Source: JAEXNA01 sp037189585
GTDB taxonomy: Bacteria; Vulcanimicrobiota; Xenobia; Xenobiales; JADMJV01
Reading direction: 5' to 3'
DNA length: 64,000 nt
Assembly: GCA_037189585.1 (NCBI GenBank)
Contig: JBBCJA010000014.1
Location: 19,619-83,618, forward strand
Shown here: piece by piece, positions 42,314 through 50,483 of the stretch
Position numbering within the stretch: the first letter of the stretch is position 1
Layout: every line of letters starts with the position of its first letter
Notes under the pieces: model-generated
Told to the model about the DNA's origin: nothing
What the model saw: the letters and a program-made list of their open reading frames with translations, nothing else
Database searches by the model: none
Program-made: the position numbers and the translations under genes

Positions 42314-42796
42314 ATGAGAAGCTCGACTTTTTGCCTTTTGCTTAGCCTTCTCTTTTGCGGTTCGCCGGTTTTTGCCAAGCCGACCTATCGGGTCCAGAAG
42401 ACTGATGCCGAGTGGAGAAAGATTCTTCCACCGGGCGCCTATAACGTACTTCGCAGGGCTGGCACCGAGGCTCCCTTTACCGGTGAACACCTTAAGGAGA
42501 AGCGAAAAGGTACATATGCCTGCCGAGGCTGCGGAGAGCCCCTGTTCCTATCCGACACCAAGTTCGAGTCGGGCTGCGGTTGGCCTAGTTTTTATAAACC
42601 GGCGGGACAAAAATCAGTGTTCGAGCAAAAGGATACTTCTCACAACATGGTGAGAACGGAGATTCTTTGCTCGGGCTGCGGAGGGCACTTGGGACATGTC
42701 TTCGAGGACGGTCCGCCGCCGACTCGCTTGCGCTACTGCATCAATTCGGACGCTCTCGATTTTCGACCGGTGAGGCCCGCCAAGGCGTCGAAGTGA
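42314..42796 (+). CDS. msrB: Exported peptide-methionine (R)-S-oxide reductase
   Basis: A 160-residue enzyme that reduces the R epimer of methionine sulfoxide in oxidised proteins. The first 22 residues are a signal peptide (MRSSTFCLLLSLLFCGSPVF, then AK), so it acts outside the cytoplasm. The SelR domain follows: two zinc CxxC pairs (YACRGCGEPLF and LCSGCGGHLGHVF), the substrate motif GCGWPSFYKP, and the catalytic Cys in RYCINSDAL. It is a stand-alone MsrB, not fused to MsrA. The ATG has no clear ribosome-binding site. A triple 11-bp repeat begins 8 nt after the stop and serves the next gene. Confidence 0.95.
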   Translation: MRSSTFCLLLSLLFCGSPVFAKPTYRVQKTDAEWRKILPPGAYNVLRRAGTEAPFTGEHLKEKRKGTYACRGCGEPLFLSDTKFESGCGWPSFYKPAGQKSVFEQKDTSHNMVRTEILCSGCGGHLGHVFEDGPPPTRLRYCINSDALDFRPVRPAKASK

Positions 42797-42803
42797 AGAG
42801 AAA

Positions 42804-42832
42804 GTTCACCGAGAGTTTACATTCTGTTAACG
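42804..42832 (+). promoter_or_regulatory. Three 11-bp-spaced GTTAACA-type repeats before the muramidase-like gene
   Basis: GTTCACC (42804), GTTTACA (42815) and GTTAACG (42826) are exactly 11 bp apart. TCTATG at 42853 lies 20 bp after the last copy, where the better sites have CATAAT. This is the pattern of an activator site of the PhoB/PhoP kind replacing the -35 box. Confidence 0.6.
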
Positions 42833-42911
42833 GGAAGTCGCGGCTCGGCGGCTCTATGGATTCTCGCGCCCACTAATCTCGAGGTAACAAACAACTCCAC
42901 GGAGGCCCTCG

Positions 42912-43961
42912 ATGATTTCCTTTCCTCAGCTCGCACAGAATACCAATTCGGGTTCGACGCTTTTCGCACCCGGCAGATTCCACAACGGCAATGTGTTAGG
43001 GGACTCTCCTTTCGGTGTCAGCCCGGGGGCGACCCCCGGCTTCGGCTTCAATCCGCTGGACCAGACGGCGTTCTCCTCGGAGTTGGGACAGCCTCAGTTG
43101 GCCAATACGGACCTACTTTCGAATTTTATGCAAGCCTGGGGGATGCCCGGCTCCAACAGTTCCCAGGAGGCCGTCTCGCAGCTTCAGCAAGCGCTACTGA
43201 TGCTGGCTCAACTGTTCGGTGTCCCTGGGCTCAATGGTGATCCTTCGCAAATGACCGGTATGCCGATGGACGGCGGTGGAGGCAGCTTCGGAGGAAGCGA
43301 TGGTAGCGCCATAGGTGGTGGTGGCGGCAGTTACGCTGGGGGCGGTGGGGGCGGCGGTGGTCGCGTCCACGGCGGAGGCGGTAGTAGCTCCGGAGGTGGA
43401 GGTGGAAGCGTTTCCAGTTCCTCGGATTCTGGAAGCTCGTCCCCCATCTCTACTGTTCCGCCGGAACTCGCGGGTGATGACAAAAAGCTGGCCGCTTTTA
43501 TCGAGAAAGAGCTCAAGGGTACGCCTCTGGCCGGCAAGGGTCTGGGAGCTCACTTCGTCAAGGCGGGCAGAGATAACAAGGTGGACCCGCTGGCGCTTCT
43601 GGCCATCAGTCGCCACGAGACCCGCCACGGAGAGCTAGGCGTCGGAGTGACCAAGCACATGGGAGTTGGAGCTTACGACAGCAATCCTAACGGCAAGACC
43701 AAGTTCGACGGCGCGGTGCAGCAGATCTACTCGGGGGCCAAGACCTTCGCGAACCTTCGAGAGAAAGGTGGATCCAATGACAAAGACCCGATCGCCAAAC
43801 AGCTTTCGGCTGTCAACAAAGCGGGTTGGGCCACTGATAAAAACTGGCACAACGGTGTCGGGAAGCACTACAACGACATCGCCAAGTCGGCCAAAACCTC
43901 CATTCCTAAGGAGCCAAAAGAGCCCAAGCCCAAGAAAGAGCCGGACGTCGTCTCCGTTTAG
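42912..43961 (+). CDS. Gly-rich protein with C-terminal glucosaminidase/lysozyme-like domain
   Basis: A 349-residue protein. Residues 1-115 are Asn/Pro/Gln-rich; residues 115-175 are a Gly/Ser linker with long Gly runs (GGGGSYAGGGGGGGGRVHGG). Residues 185-320 look like a lysozyme-fold peptidoglycan hydrolase: LGAHFVKAGRDNKVDPLALL, AISRHETRHGELGVGVTKHM, AYDSNPNGKTKFDGAVQQIY, with Glu in HETRHG as the likely catalytic acid. The end is Lys/Pro-rich. There is no signal peptide, so export would need another route, such as the flagellar or an unknown system; compare FlgJ-type muramidases. GGAGG precedes the ATG. A triple 11-bp repeat upstream suggests regulation with the EF-hand genes. Confidence 0.75.
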   Translation: MISFPQLAQNTNSGSTLFAPGRFHNGNVLGDSPFGVSPGATPGFGFNPLDQTAFSSELGQPQLANTDLLSNFMQAWGMPGSNSSQEAVSQLQQALLMLAQLFGVPGLNGDPSQMTGMPMDGGGGSFGGSDGSAIGGGGGSYAGGGGGGGGRVHGGGGSSSGGGGGSVSSSSDSGSSSPISTVPPELAGDDKKLAAFIEKELKGTPLAGKGLGAHFVKAGRDNKVDPLALLAISRHETRHGELGVGVTKHMGVGAYDSNPNGKTKFDGAVQQIYSGAKTFANLREKGGSNDKDPIAKQLSAVNKAGWATDKNWHNGVGKHYNDIAKSAKTSIPKEPKEPKPKKEPDVVSV

Positions 43962-43980
43962 ATAAGCGACCTTGACGGGG

Positions 43981-44013
43981 AGAGCCTGCCGCGATTTGAT
44001 CTCGGCAGGCTCT
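43981..44013 (+). terminator. Terminator-like hairpin after the muramidase-like gene
   Basis: A perfect 11-bp stem AGAGCCTGCCG / CGGCAGGCTCT with an 11-nt loop, 20 nt after the stop. The T tract (TTGGCCTTT) is weak. Confidence 0.6.
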
Positions 44014-44046
44014 TGGCCTTTGAGGGCAAAACTCGTCCGCGACGAA

Positions 44047-44694
44047 ATGCTTTTTCCCTTGCGACACTTCCTCGACCCTCTCCGGGTCGATGCCGATGGA
44101 CTGGTCGGTATAACGCCTGCCATCACTCCCCAACTTCTCCTGGAGGCTTATCAGAACGGTATTTTCCCCTGGTCTGACCGACCGGCCCGCTGGTACTCTC
44201 CCGACCCGCGTTCGATCTTTGAGCTGGAAACTCTCAAGCTTTCACGGCGCCTATCCCGAGTGGTGAGACAGGGGAAGTTTCGAGTGAGTTTCGATCGAGC
44301 GTTCACAGAGGTTATGTGGGCCTGTGGAAGACACCATTGGCACTCCTGGCTGTCGCCCTCCATGATCGCGGCTTACACGGAGTTTCACCGGATGGGATAC
44401 GCGCACAGTGTGGAGGTCTGGTCTGAGGAGAGCCTGGTAGGAGGACTCTACGGGGTCGGGATGGGGAACTTTTTCGCCGGTGAGTCGATGTTTTTTCATC
44501 GCGCCGACGCGTCCAAGGTGGCCTTCCACTACCTCGTTGAAAAGCTTCGAACGCTAGGAGTGATTCTTTTTGACTCCCAGGTGATCAACCCGCATACAGC
44601 GAGTTTAGGAGCGATCGAAATCGAGAGATCAGAATATCTGACACGGCTTCGGGGCGCCTTAGGTTCGGAGCCTCAAATTCAAGTTTGGGCTTGA
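44047..44694 (+). CDS. aat: Leucyl/phenylalanyl-tRNA-protein transferase
   Basis: A 215-residue enzyme that adds Leu or Phe from aminoacyl-tRNA to the N-terminus of proteins with basic first residues, marking them for ClpAP in the N-end rule pathway. Diagnostic parts: LLLEAYQNGIFPWSDRPARW, YSPDPRSIFELETLKLSRRL, the core GGLYGVGMGNFFAGESMFFH, and VILFDSQVINPHTASLGAIE. The length is normal. ATG 44047 is chosen because the conserved region begins soon after; no strong ribosome-binding site is seen. Confidence 0.95.
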   Translation: MLFPLRHFLDPLRVDADGLVGITPAITPQLLLEAYQNGIFPWSDRPARWYSPDPRSIFELETLKLSRRLSRVVRQGKFRVSFDRAFTEVMWACGRHHWHSWLSPSMIAAYTEFHRMGYAHSVEVWSEESLVGGLYGVGMGNFFAGESMFFHRADASKVAFHYLVEKLRTLGVILFDSQVINPHTASLGAIEIERSEYLTRLRGALGSEPQIQVWA

Positions 44695-44696
44695 GG

Positions 44697-44930
44697 TTAC
44701 CAGGAGATGCCTTGCCACGATTCATAGAAATCCTGAGGAAGACTCGGCTCGGGAAGCTCTGGCGCTCTCTTGGAGGAAGAGGTGGGGGGAGCCCATTCCG
44801 GTGTTCCCGACTCGATGAGTTCCGAGAAATTCGAGAAATTCATCGGTGGTAGTGCTCGTGTCAGTGAGAAGTTTTCCACGGTTGCCCCCCGGAGTGGATT
44901 GAGGTTTCTACTATGACCGACGTGCGACAA
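44697..44930 (-). CDS. Doubtful small protein in the aat-glgB gap
   Basis: The only open frame in the 330-bp gap between aat and glgB. Up to 77 residues from TTG 44930, or 48 from ATG 44843. It is Pro/Ser/Glu-rich (TPEWAPPTSSSKRAPELPEP) with an aromatic end (DFYESWQGISW). There is no ribosome-binding site and no homologue recognised. Its stop lies directly beside the aat stop. The rest of the gap shows nothing else apart from the probable glgB promoter region. Confidence 0.25.
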   Translation of the reverse strand: MSHVGHSRNLNPLRGATVENFSLTRALPPMNFSNFSELIESGTPEWAPPTSSSKRAPELPEPSLPQDFYESWQGISW

Positions 44931-45025
44931 GAAGGGCAGGATCCTTCGGGCAGATAGGGGGCATACCAGGGGATGTACCGACTCTCGCGGTTTGGCTCTT
45001 CCTCCACCGGGTTATGTGAGAAGGT

Positions 45026-46975
45026 ATGTCAGCCAAGTCTTCGCTTCCCGAACTCTCCGAATTCGACGCCTACCTGTGGAAGGGCAGCCGGCACTACCGT
45101 ATGTACGAAAAGCTTGGCGCTCACATCTGCCAGGTTGACGGTGTCGAAGGAGTTCACTTCGCGGTGTGGGCTCCTAACGCTAAGCGTGTCTCCGTCATCG
45201 GTGGATTCAACGGATGGCGGCCGGGGTCGCATCTTTTGTGGCCCGTGCGGGACACCGGAGTGTGGGCCGCTTTTATCCCTGGTTTGGGACAGGGGGAGGC
45301 TTACAAGTACTCCATCGAGTCTCACATTCGAGGCTATCAAACCGACCGAGCCGACCCCTACGCCTTCGCCGCGGAGCTACGCCCCGAGACAGCGTCCATC
45401 GTTTGGGATCTGGAGAGCTATCGGTGGGGCGATCAGAGTTGGATGGAAGCTCGTCGAAGTATCGACCCACAAAAATCGGCGGTGAACATCTATGAGCTTC
45501 ACCTGGGCTCTTGGCGTCGCCACGACGGTTACTGGATCGGATATCGAGAACTGGCTCCTCTTTTGACCGACTACCTAGTTTCGATGGGGTACACGCACGT
45601 GGAGCTGTTACCCGTGACCGAGTATCCCTACGACGGCTCCTGGGGTTATCAGGTGGTTGGATACTTCGCTCCCACGGCACGATTTGGCCGCCCCGAGGAT
45701 TTGATGTTTCTCATTGACTCTCTTCATCGGGCTGGTATCGGCGTGATCCTGGATTGGGTGCCGGCGCATTTCCCCACCGATGGATTCGCTTTGGGTTACT
45801 TTGACGGCACTCATCTGTACGAGCATGAGGATCCTCGCCAAGGATTTCACCCCGAGTGGTCCACGCTGATCTTCAACTACGGGCGGCGGGAGGTGGCGAA
45901 CTTTCTTCTCTCCAGCGCCATGTTTTGGCTGGAGAAGTACCACATCGACGGCATTCGGGTCGACGCGGTCGCCAGCATGCTCTATCTCGACTACGGCCGA
46001 AAGCACAACGAATGGCTACCCAACCGCTTTGGCGGTCGAGAGAATTTAGAGGCGGTGGCTTTCCTGGAGCAGTTCAATGACGCCATCCACGAGGAGTACC
46101 CCGGCGTGATGACTATGGCTGAGGAGTCCACCGCCTGGCCTCGCGTGTCGGGACCGACCGGGGACGGCGGGCTGGGCTTTACCTTCAAATGGAATATGGG
46201 GTGGATGAACGACACCCTGGCTTACTTCAAGGAGGATCCCGTCCACCGTCGCTATCACCACAATAAACTGACTTTCGGGATGTCCTATCAGTACAGCGAG
46301 CGCTTCATGTTGCCGCTCTCGCACGATGAGGTGGTGCATGGGAAAGCGTCTCTGTTGCACAAAATGCCGGGCGACGACTGGCAAAAGTTCGCCAATCTTC
46401 GTCTGCTTTTGGGCTACCAGATGGGTCATCCGGGCAAGAAACTACTCTTTATGGGGGCCGAGCTTGCCCAGCGCCGGGAGTGGAATTTCGAATCCGAATT
46501 GGATTGGAACCTGCTCGAGCACGCTCCTCACCTGGGTCTGCATCAGTGGCTCCGCGACCTGAATCATCTCTACAAGGAATCACCCGCGGCCTACCAGCTC
46601 GATAGTTTTCCGGAGGGTTTCCAATGGATGGAATGTGACGATCGCGATACCAGCGTATTTGGTTTCGTTCGCTTCGCTTCTGAGCCGAGAAGCGCTCTAC
46701 TCTTTGTTTGCAATTTCACTCCGGTACCTCGTTCGGCTCACCGGTTGGCTTTGCCCTGGCCGGGCGTGTGGAAGCAGCGTCTGAACTCCGATGATACGAA
46801 GTATGGCGGAAGTGGGATGGTGACGGTAGCCGAAGTCAAAGCTGAAGTCGTGCCTCATCGACACCAGCCTTACTCAGCGGAGCTAGAGATACCACCGCTA
46901 GCCGTCATGGTCTATCAGGGGCTGAATCCACCCAAGGCGAAAAACAAGGCCGCGAAGTCGCCGAAACCAGATTAG
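45026..46975 (+). CDS. glgB: 1,4-alpha-glucan branching enzyme
   Basis: A 649-residue GH13 enzyme that makes alpha-1,6 branches in glycogen. The N-terminal CBM48 part (DGVEGVHFAVWAPNAKRVSV, IGGFNGW) precedes the barrel. GH13 regions: VILDWVPAHFP; the nucleophile Asp in DGIRVDAVASMLYLDY; the acid Glu in TMAEESTAWP; and LPLSHDEVVHGK. The GDDWQKFANLRLLLGYQMGH segment and the C-terminal beta domain complete it. ATG 45026 has GAGAAGG close upstream. No other glycogen gene is nearby. The C-terminus has a Lys-rich tail (PKAKNKAAKSPK). Confidence 0.97.
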   Translation: MSAKSSLPELSEFDAYLWKGSRHYRMYEKLGAHICQVDGVEGVHFAVWAPNAKRVSVIGGFNGWRPGSHLLWPVRDTGVWAAFIPGLGQGEAYKYSIESHIRGYQTDRADPYAFAAELRPETASIVWDLESYRWGDQSWMEARRSIDPQKSAVNIYELHLGSWRRHDGYWIGYRELAPLLTDYLVSMGYTHVELLPVTEYPYDGSWGYQVVGYFAPTARFGRPEDLMFLIDSLHRAGIGVILDWVPAHFPTDGFALGYFDGTHLYEHEDPRQGFHPEWSTLIFNYGRREVANFLLSSAMFWLEKYHIDGIRVDAVASMLYLDYGRKHNEWLPNRFGGRENLEAVAFLEQFNDAIHEEYPGVMTMAEESTAWPRVSGPTGDGGLGFTFKWNMGWMNDTLAYFKEDPVHRRYHHNKLTFGMSYQYSERFMLPLSHDEVVHGKASLLHKMPGDDWQKFANLRLLLGYQMGHPGKKLLFMGAELAQRREWNFESELDWNLLEHAPHLGLHQWLRDLNHLYKESPAAYQLDSFPEGFQWMECDDRDTSVFGFVRFASEPRSALLFVCNFTPVPRSAHRLALPWPGVWKQRLNSDDTKYGGSGMVTVAEVKAEVVPHRHQPYSAELEIPPLAVMVYQGLNPPKAKNKAAKSPKPD

Positions 46976-46976
46976 T

Positions 46977-47369
46977 CTAGGCTCTGGAATTCTGGCTGGG
47001 TGCAACCGTCTGGCTGATGATCTGGGGGCTGCTCAGGTCCGCCTCGAATCTCGAGAAGTCGATCGAAGCCACGGAGCCGCAGAGAAACCATCCGCAGGCC
47101 AGGCTGAAAAGCCCTATCACTCCCACCAGAGTTCTCTTGTGCTCACGAGAGTCGGACACTTCGCCTTGAACCTGAGTGATCACGGTCTGCATCGAAGTTT
47201 GCGGAGAGGTTCGCAGGGAGGACTCCAGGGAGCTTATCGTTAGGAGCGGGGTAGCGACCTCCACCGGAGCTTGACCCAGGGGACGGAACTCTAGAGCCCG
47301 CCGAAGTCGCTCGTGCTTGCAGTCGGCGAGTCGAAAATCCTGGGTGATGTCGGTCTGGCTGGCTCTCAT
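46977..47369 (-). CDS. Hypothetical protein with one C-terminal membrane segment
   Basis: A 130-residue protein. The first 75 residues are polar and probably cytoplasmic; around residues 80-100 is one transmembrane segment (TLVGVIGLFSLACGWFLCGS), followed by a short polar tail. Not recognised. It converges with glgB with one base between stops, and diverges from the FliK-like gene, whose upstream region contains GTTACA/GTTAACA repeats. It may thus share regulatory DNA with the flagellar operon. Confidence 0.6.
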   Translation of the reverse strand: MRASQTDITQDFRLADCKHERLRRALEFRPLGQAPVEVATPLLTISSLESSLRTSPQTSMQTVITQVQGEVSDSREHKRTLVGVIGLFSLACGWFLCGSVASIDFSRFEADLSSPQIISQTVAPSQNSRA

Positions 47370-47425
47370 AGGTCAAATTTTAAGGGAGTCGTCTGAGTGG
47401 TTGGCCTAAAAAACGACTCCGCCAT

Positions 47426-47443
47426 GTTACAAAAAAGTTAACA
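47426..47443 (+). promoter_or_regulatory. 11-bp-spaced GTTACA / GTTAACA repeat before the FliK-like gene
   Basis: GTTACA (47426) and GTTAACA (47437) are 11 bp apart. A second pair, GTTAACA (47484) and GGTAAGA (47495), also 11 bp apart, lies nearer the gene and overlaps a -10-like TAAGAT at 47497. Confidence 0.45.
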
Positions 47444-47547
47444 TTGTCTTTTGAGCCCTTTCGGAACTTGTTCGGTCGAAAGCGTTAACATCATGGTAAG
47501 ATGACCGACGATACCAAATGACAGAGAATTGTTAGGATGGTGGAAGT

Positions 47548-49011
47548 ATGAACGCGTTACCTGGTGGACAAGGCGGACTGAGCGCATTCAAGGCGGGACT
47601 TGCCACGGGAGGGCCGGGCCAAGCCGGGGCTCCCGTCACCGGGCAAGGACCGTTTTCCCCTCCGGCGACTCGTCAGGTCCCTCCGCAAGTATCGGTCGCT
47701 TTGCCCAAAGGCGCCCAAGCGGCGATGTTCGCTCCGGGTTCGACCATTCACGGACGTGTGGCCGGCCAGCAGCCGAACGGGCAGTTCATGCTGCGCTTAG
47801 GCGACCTGATGATGAAGGCGGACGCGCGCGTCCCCCTCAAGGTGGGGGATGCCGTCCAGTTCCAGGTTCAGGGCGAGAACAAGGGGCAAGTTCATCTCAA
47901 GCTCGTCTCGACTCCGTTCGAGAAGATGTCGATGAACGACCTCGGGCAGACCTTGACCAACATGAAGGTCCCCATGGACGGGGAAACCATGACCCTGGCC
48001 AAAACGATGGTGGAGCAGAAGATTCCGCTGACCAAGGAGAACTTGGCCGAGCTCAAGACCGCCTTAGCTCAGACGACTCCTAAGGGAGAGGCGGCCAACG
48101 CGGCTCCTCTGCCCAACAGAGTGGCGGCGGCCAATTTTCTACAGACCAACAATATTCCGGTGACCCCGCAGAGCGTGGGGGCGTTGTCCAATTTTTTGGC
48201 CACCAACCCCCAGGTCGGGCAGCAGATGGCCGCTTTGAATACCGAATTCAAGAAGCTCAACGAAGTGAGCAACAAGGTCAGTAAAGAGCTCAACGACATG
48301 ATCTCCCAGGTGCAGACCGGAATCGGCAAGCTCGGGGTGGGTGATCCGGCCAAAAGCGGCGGCAAGAAAGAGGCGGGCGGAGGTCTGGGCGGTTTGAAGG
48401 CTATGGCTCAACAGGCCGGGATGGACAAGTCGGGAACCCACTACGGTCCCGGAGGCTTTGGAGGCGGTGAGGAGTGGGATTTCCCCACCATGATACGCCG
48501 CATGCGTGAACGCGCGATGGCCGAGGGGGTTGCTTCGGAAGATCTTCTAGCCTTGATGGAGGGGCTTGAACAAAATATCGAGGCTCAGCGATTGATCAAC
48601 GCGGCCACGCCGGAGTCGTTGATGGGCTACTACTACATGCAGCTTGGACTTAAGTTCGACGGCTTTAAACACGGTGAGATGTGGGTTCAATACACCGAGG
48701 ACGGTGCCGGTAATCGTAAGATCGACCCGGAGGACACCCGCCTGGAGTTTTTTGTTCAGACCGACGAGATGGGAGAACTCCACTTCGCGGTGGATGTTCG
48801 TGGCGGTAAAGTTCACGTCGATTTGGGTACCCCCTCACATGAGGTGCGCCAGTTCGCCGCTCGTTATCTGCCGGCCTTGGCCGAGCGTGTGCGTGCGCTA
48901 GGTTGGAGCACGGGACGATTTCGCTCATACTTTCGCCCTCTTTCCGGCAAGCGGGAGTTGGTCGAGCATACCGACTTTGAAAACCTCGAGCGCTTCAATG
49001 TCCACGCCTGA
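47548..49011 (+). CDS. FliK-like flagellar hook-length control protein
   Basis: A 487-residue protein. The first 70 residues are Gly/Pro/Gln-rich and disordered, as in hook-length rulers. Residues about 70-115 (GRVAGQQPNGQFMLRLGDLM ... GDAVQFQVQGENKGQVHLKL) form the small beta domain seen before FliK-type regions in several phyla. The middle is helical. The C-terminal region (LEFFVQTDEMGELHFAVDVR, then HVDLGTPSHEVRQFAARYLP) has the FliK C-terminal pattern that contacts FlhB. It is immediately followed by an FlhB-like gene (14-bp overlap), which supports the call. Identity as FliK is inferred from architecture and neighbours rather than a sharp motif. Confidence 0.7.
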   Translation: MNALPGGQGGLSAFKAGLATGGPGQAGAPVTGQGPFSPPATRQVPPQVSVALPKGAQAAMFAPGSTIHGRVAGQQPNGQFMLRLGDLMMKADARVPLKVGDAVQFQVQGENKGQVHLKLVSTPFEKMSMNDLGQTLTNMKVPMDGETMTLAKTMVEQKIPLTKENLAELKTALAQTTPKGEAANAAPLPNRVAAANFLQTNNIPVTPQSVGALSNFLATNPQVGQQMAALNTEFKKLNEVSNKVSKELNDMISQVQTGIGKLGVGDPAKSGGKKEAGGGLGGLKAMAQQAGMDKSGTHYGPGGFGGGEEWDFPTMIRRMRERAMAEGVASEDLLALMEGLEQNIEAQRLINAATPESLMGYYYMQLGLKFDGFKHGEMWVQYTEDGAGNRKIDPEDTRLEFFVQTDEMGELHFAVDVRGGKVHVDLGTPSHEVRQFAARYLPALAERVRALGWSTGRFRSYFRPLSGKRELVEHTDFENLERFNVHA

Positions 49012-49459
49012 AAATACCGGTGACGCCGGAAGGGCTCCCTCCAAGGCTCCCTGGCACGAGAACTGGGTGGAAGCGTTCGAGGGGGGCTTTTACGATAATC
49101 TCGACGGCGCCGAGGAGAAGAAGGCCCTACTGGTAGAGACCGACGCGCAAGGTCGCACCAAAGTCGTGGGGGTGGCCTCCGGGGCTGAGGCGGAACAGCT
49201 GATCGCGTCGGCCCAAGCCAGTGGAATGGAAGTGCGGCAGGACGCGGCCCAGGTGGAAGAGCTTTCCGACCCGGGCTCACCGGCGCTGGCCAGTGCTACC
49301 GATGTTCCACCGGAGATTTATGATCTGATGTCCACGGTGATCGACTTCGCCAAGGAGTTGACCCAGGAGTGGGTGGCGCGGGAAGGCCACCAGCCGATTC
49401 CGCGTCCCGTTGTGGCGACCGAGCTCGAGTTCTCTCATGAAGATCTCGAAGGGCTGTGA
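48998..49459 (+). CDS. FlhB-like type III export switch domain protein
   Basis: A 153-residue soluble protein with the cytoplasmic C-terminal domain of FlhB/YscU: KKALLVETDAQGRTKVVGVA, EQLIASAQASGMEVRQDAAQ, and TDVPPEIYDLMSTVIDFAKE. The autocleavage NPTH motif and the four membrane helices of full FlhB are missing, as in the FlhB2/YlqH paralogues that often stand next to fliK. It probably modulates substrate switching of the flagellar export gate. ATG 48998 overlaps the end of the FliK-like gene; a TTG at 48977 is less likely. The N-terminal 25 residues are a polar extension. Confidence 0.75.
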   Translation: MSTPENTGDAGRAPSKAPWHENWVEAFEGGFYDNLDGAEEKKALLVETDAQGRTKVVGVASGAEAEQLIASAQASGMEVRQDAAQVEELSDPGSPALASATDVPPEIYDLMSTVIDFAKELTQEWVAREGHQPIPRPVVATELEFSHEDLEGL

Positions 49460-49470
49460 GGGTCGAATTC

Positions 49471-49525
49471 GTTAACATGTCGTTAACCTCTCCGTCAACG
49501 CTCGATCACAGCTTTTTTTTAAGAT
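49471..49525 (+). promoter_or_regulatory. GTTAACA-type repeats and -10 box before flgF
   Basis: GTTAACA (49471) and GTTAACC (49482) are 11 bp apart; GTCAACG (49494) follows after 12 bp. A T run leading into TAAGAT (49520) lies 19 bp after the last copy. flgF starts 136 nt further on, so the leader would be long. Confidence 0.55.
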
Positions 49526-49661
49526 GGTTTCAGAAGGGTTCCTCTCGATGGAGCCGAGTTGTTAAAAAAATGTTATAAACAAGGTCGAGCGCCTAGGGAA
49601 AGAGAAGTCTCTTCAGCTCGGATTGTAGCAGCCACAGAGGACGCAGGAGGACAGTCGAACG

Positions 49662-50432
49662 ATGCTAGATGGTTTTAAGTCAGCCACCCAAGGGATGATG
49701 GCGATGTCGGTCAAGCAGGACATCATCGCCAACAACTTGGCCAACGCCAGTACCGCGGGTTTCCGCAAAGAAGGGGTGGTCATCAGCTCTTTCACCGAGA
49801 TCCTGGACCGCGAAGTCTCCGACGGCATGCACAAGGCCGGTGGCGAGGCGATGCTGCAGCGGGATGTCCAAGTGAAGGGCACGCTTCAGCACTCCTCCCA
49901 GACCTATCTTAGCCAGGGAGCTCTCAAGGAGACCGGCAACAATCTCGACCTCGCCCTCGATGACAACGGCAAGGGTTTCTTCACCATCAAGACCGACCGC
50001 GGTATCGAGTTCACTCGAAACGGAACCTTCCGCTTGTCAACCGACGGACACCTGGTGACCGCTGAGGGGCACAAGCTGCTGGGTCACCGTGGTCCGATCA
50101 AGGCGACCGGGAACGACTTTAAGGTCTCCGATAACGGTGTCGTCTCGATTGACGGCAAGGAAGTCGACAAGGTTCTCGTCAGTGTGTTCGAGGATTCCGA
50201 AGACCTTCAGCGCGCCGGCGGAACGGCTTTCTCGGCCGCGACCCCTCGAGTTCGCGCTTCCACCGATTTCAAGATCAAGCAAGGCTACAAAGAGATGTCC
50301 AACGTCAACGCCCTGCAAGAGATGGTCGGTTTGATGGAAGTGATGAGAAACTTCGAAGCCAACCAAAAGGCCTTGGCGGCTCACGACTCACGACTGCAGA
50401 AGGCCGTGTCCGAGCTCGGACGCGTTCGCTAG
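49662..50432 (+). CDS. flgF: Flagellar basal-body rod protein FlgF-like
   Basis: A 256-residue proximal-rod protein. The N-terminal signature MSVKQDIIANNLANASTAGF(RKEG) is the flagella basal-body rod motif; the middle contains LDLALDDNGKGFFTIKTDRG and FTRNGTFRLSTDGHLVTAEG, shared by FlgE/F/G; the C-terminal motif NVNALQEMVGLMEVMRNFEA closes the coiled-coil core. It lacks a signal peptide because it is exported by the flagellar apparatus. GGAGGA precedes the ATG. FlgG follows 51 bp downstream. Confidence 0.93.
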   Translation: MLDGFKSATQGMMAMSVKQDIIANNLANASTAGFRKEGVVISSFTEILDREVSDGMHKAGGEAMLQRDVQVKGTLQHSSQTYLSQGALKETGNNLDLALDDNGKGFFTIKTDRGIEFTRNGTFRLSTDGHLVTAEGHKLLGHRGPIKATGNDFKVSDNGVVSIDGKEVDKVLVSVFEDSEDLQRAGGTAFSAATPRVRASTDFKIKQGYKEMSNVNALQEMVGLMEVMRNFEANQKALAAHDSRLQKAVSELGRVR

Positions 50433-50483
50433 ACCTGAATTTAGACTTTGAATTAAAAGAAAGCGCGGAGGAAAACTAAGCTT

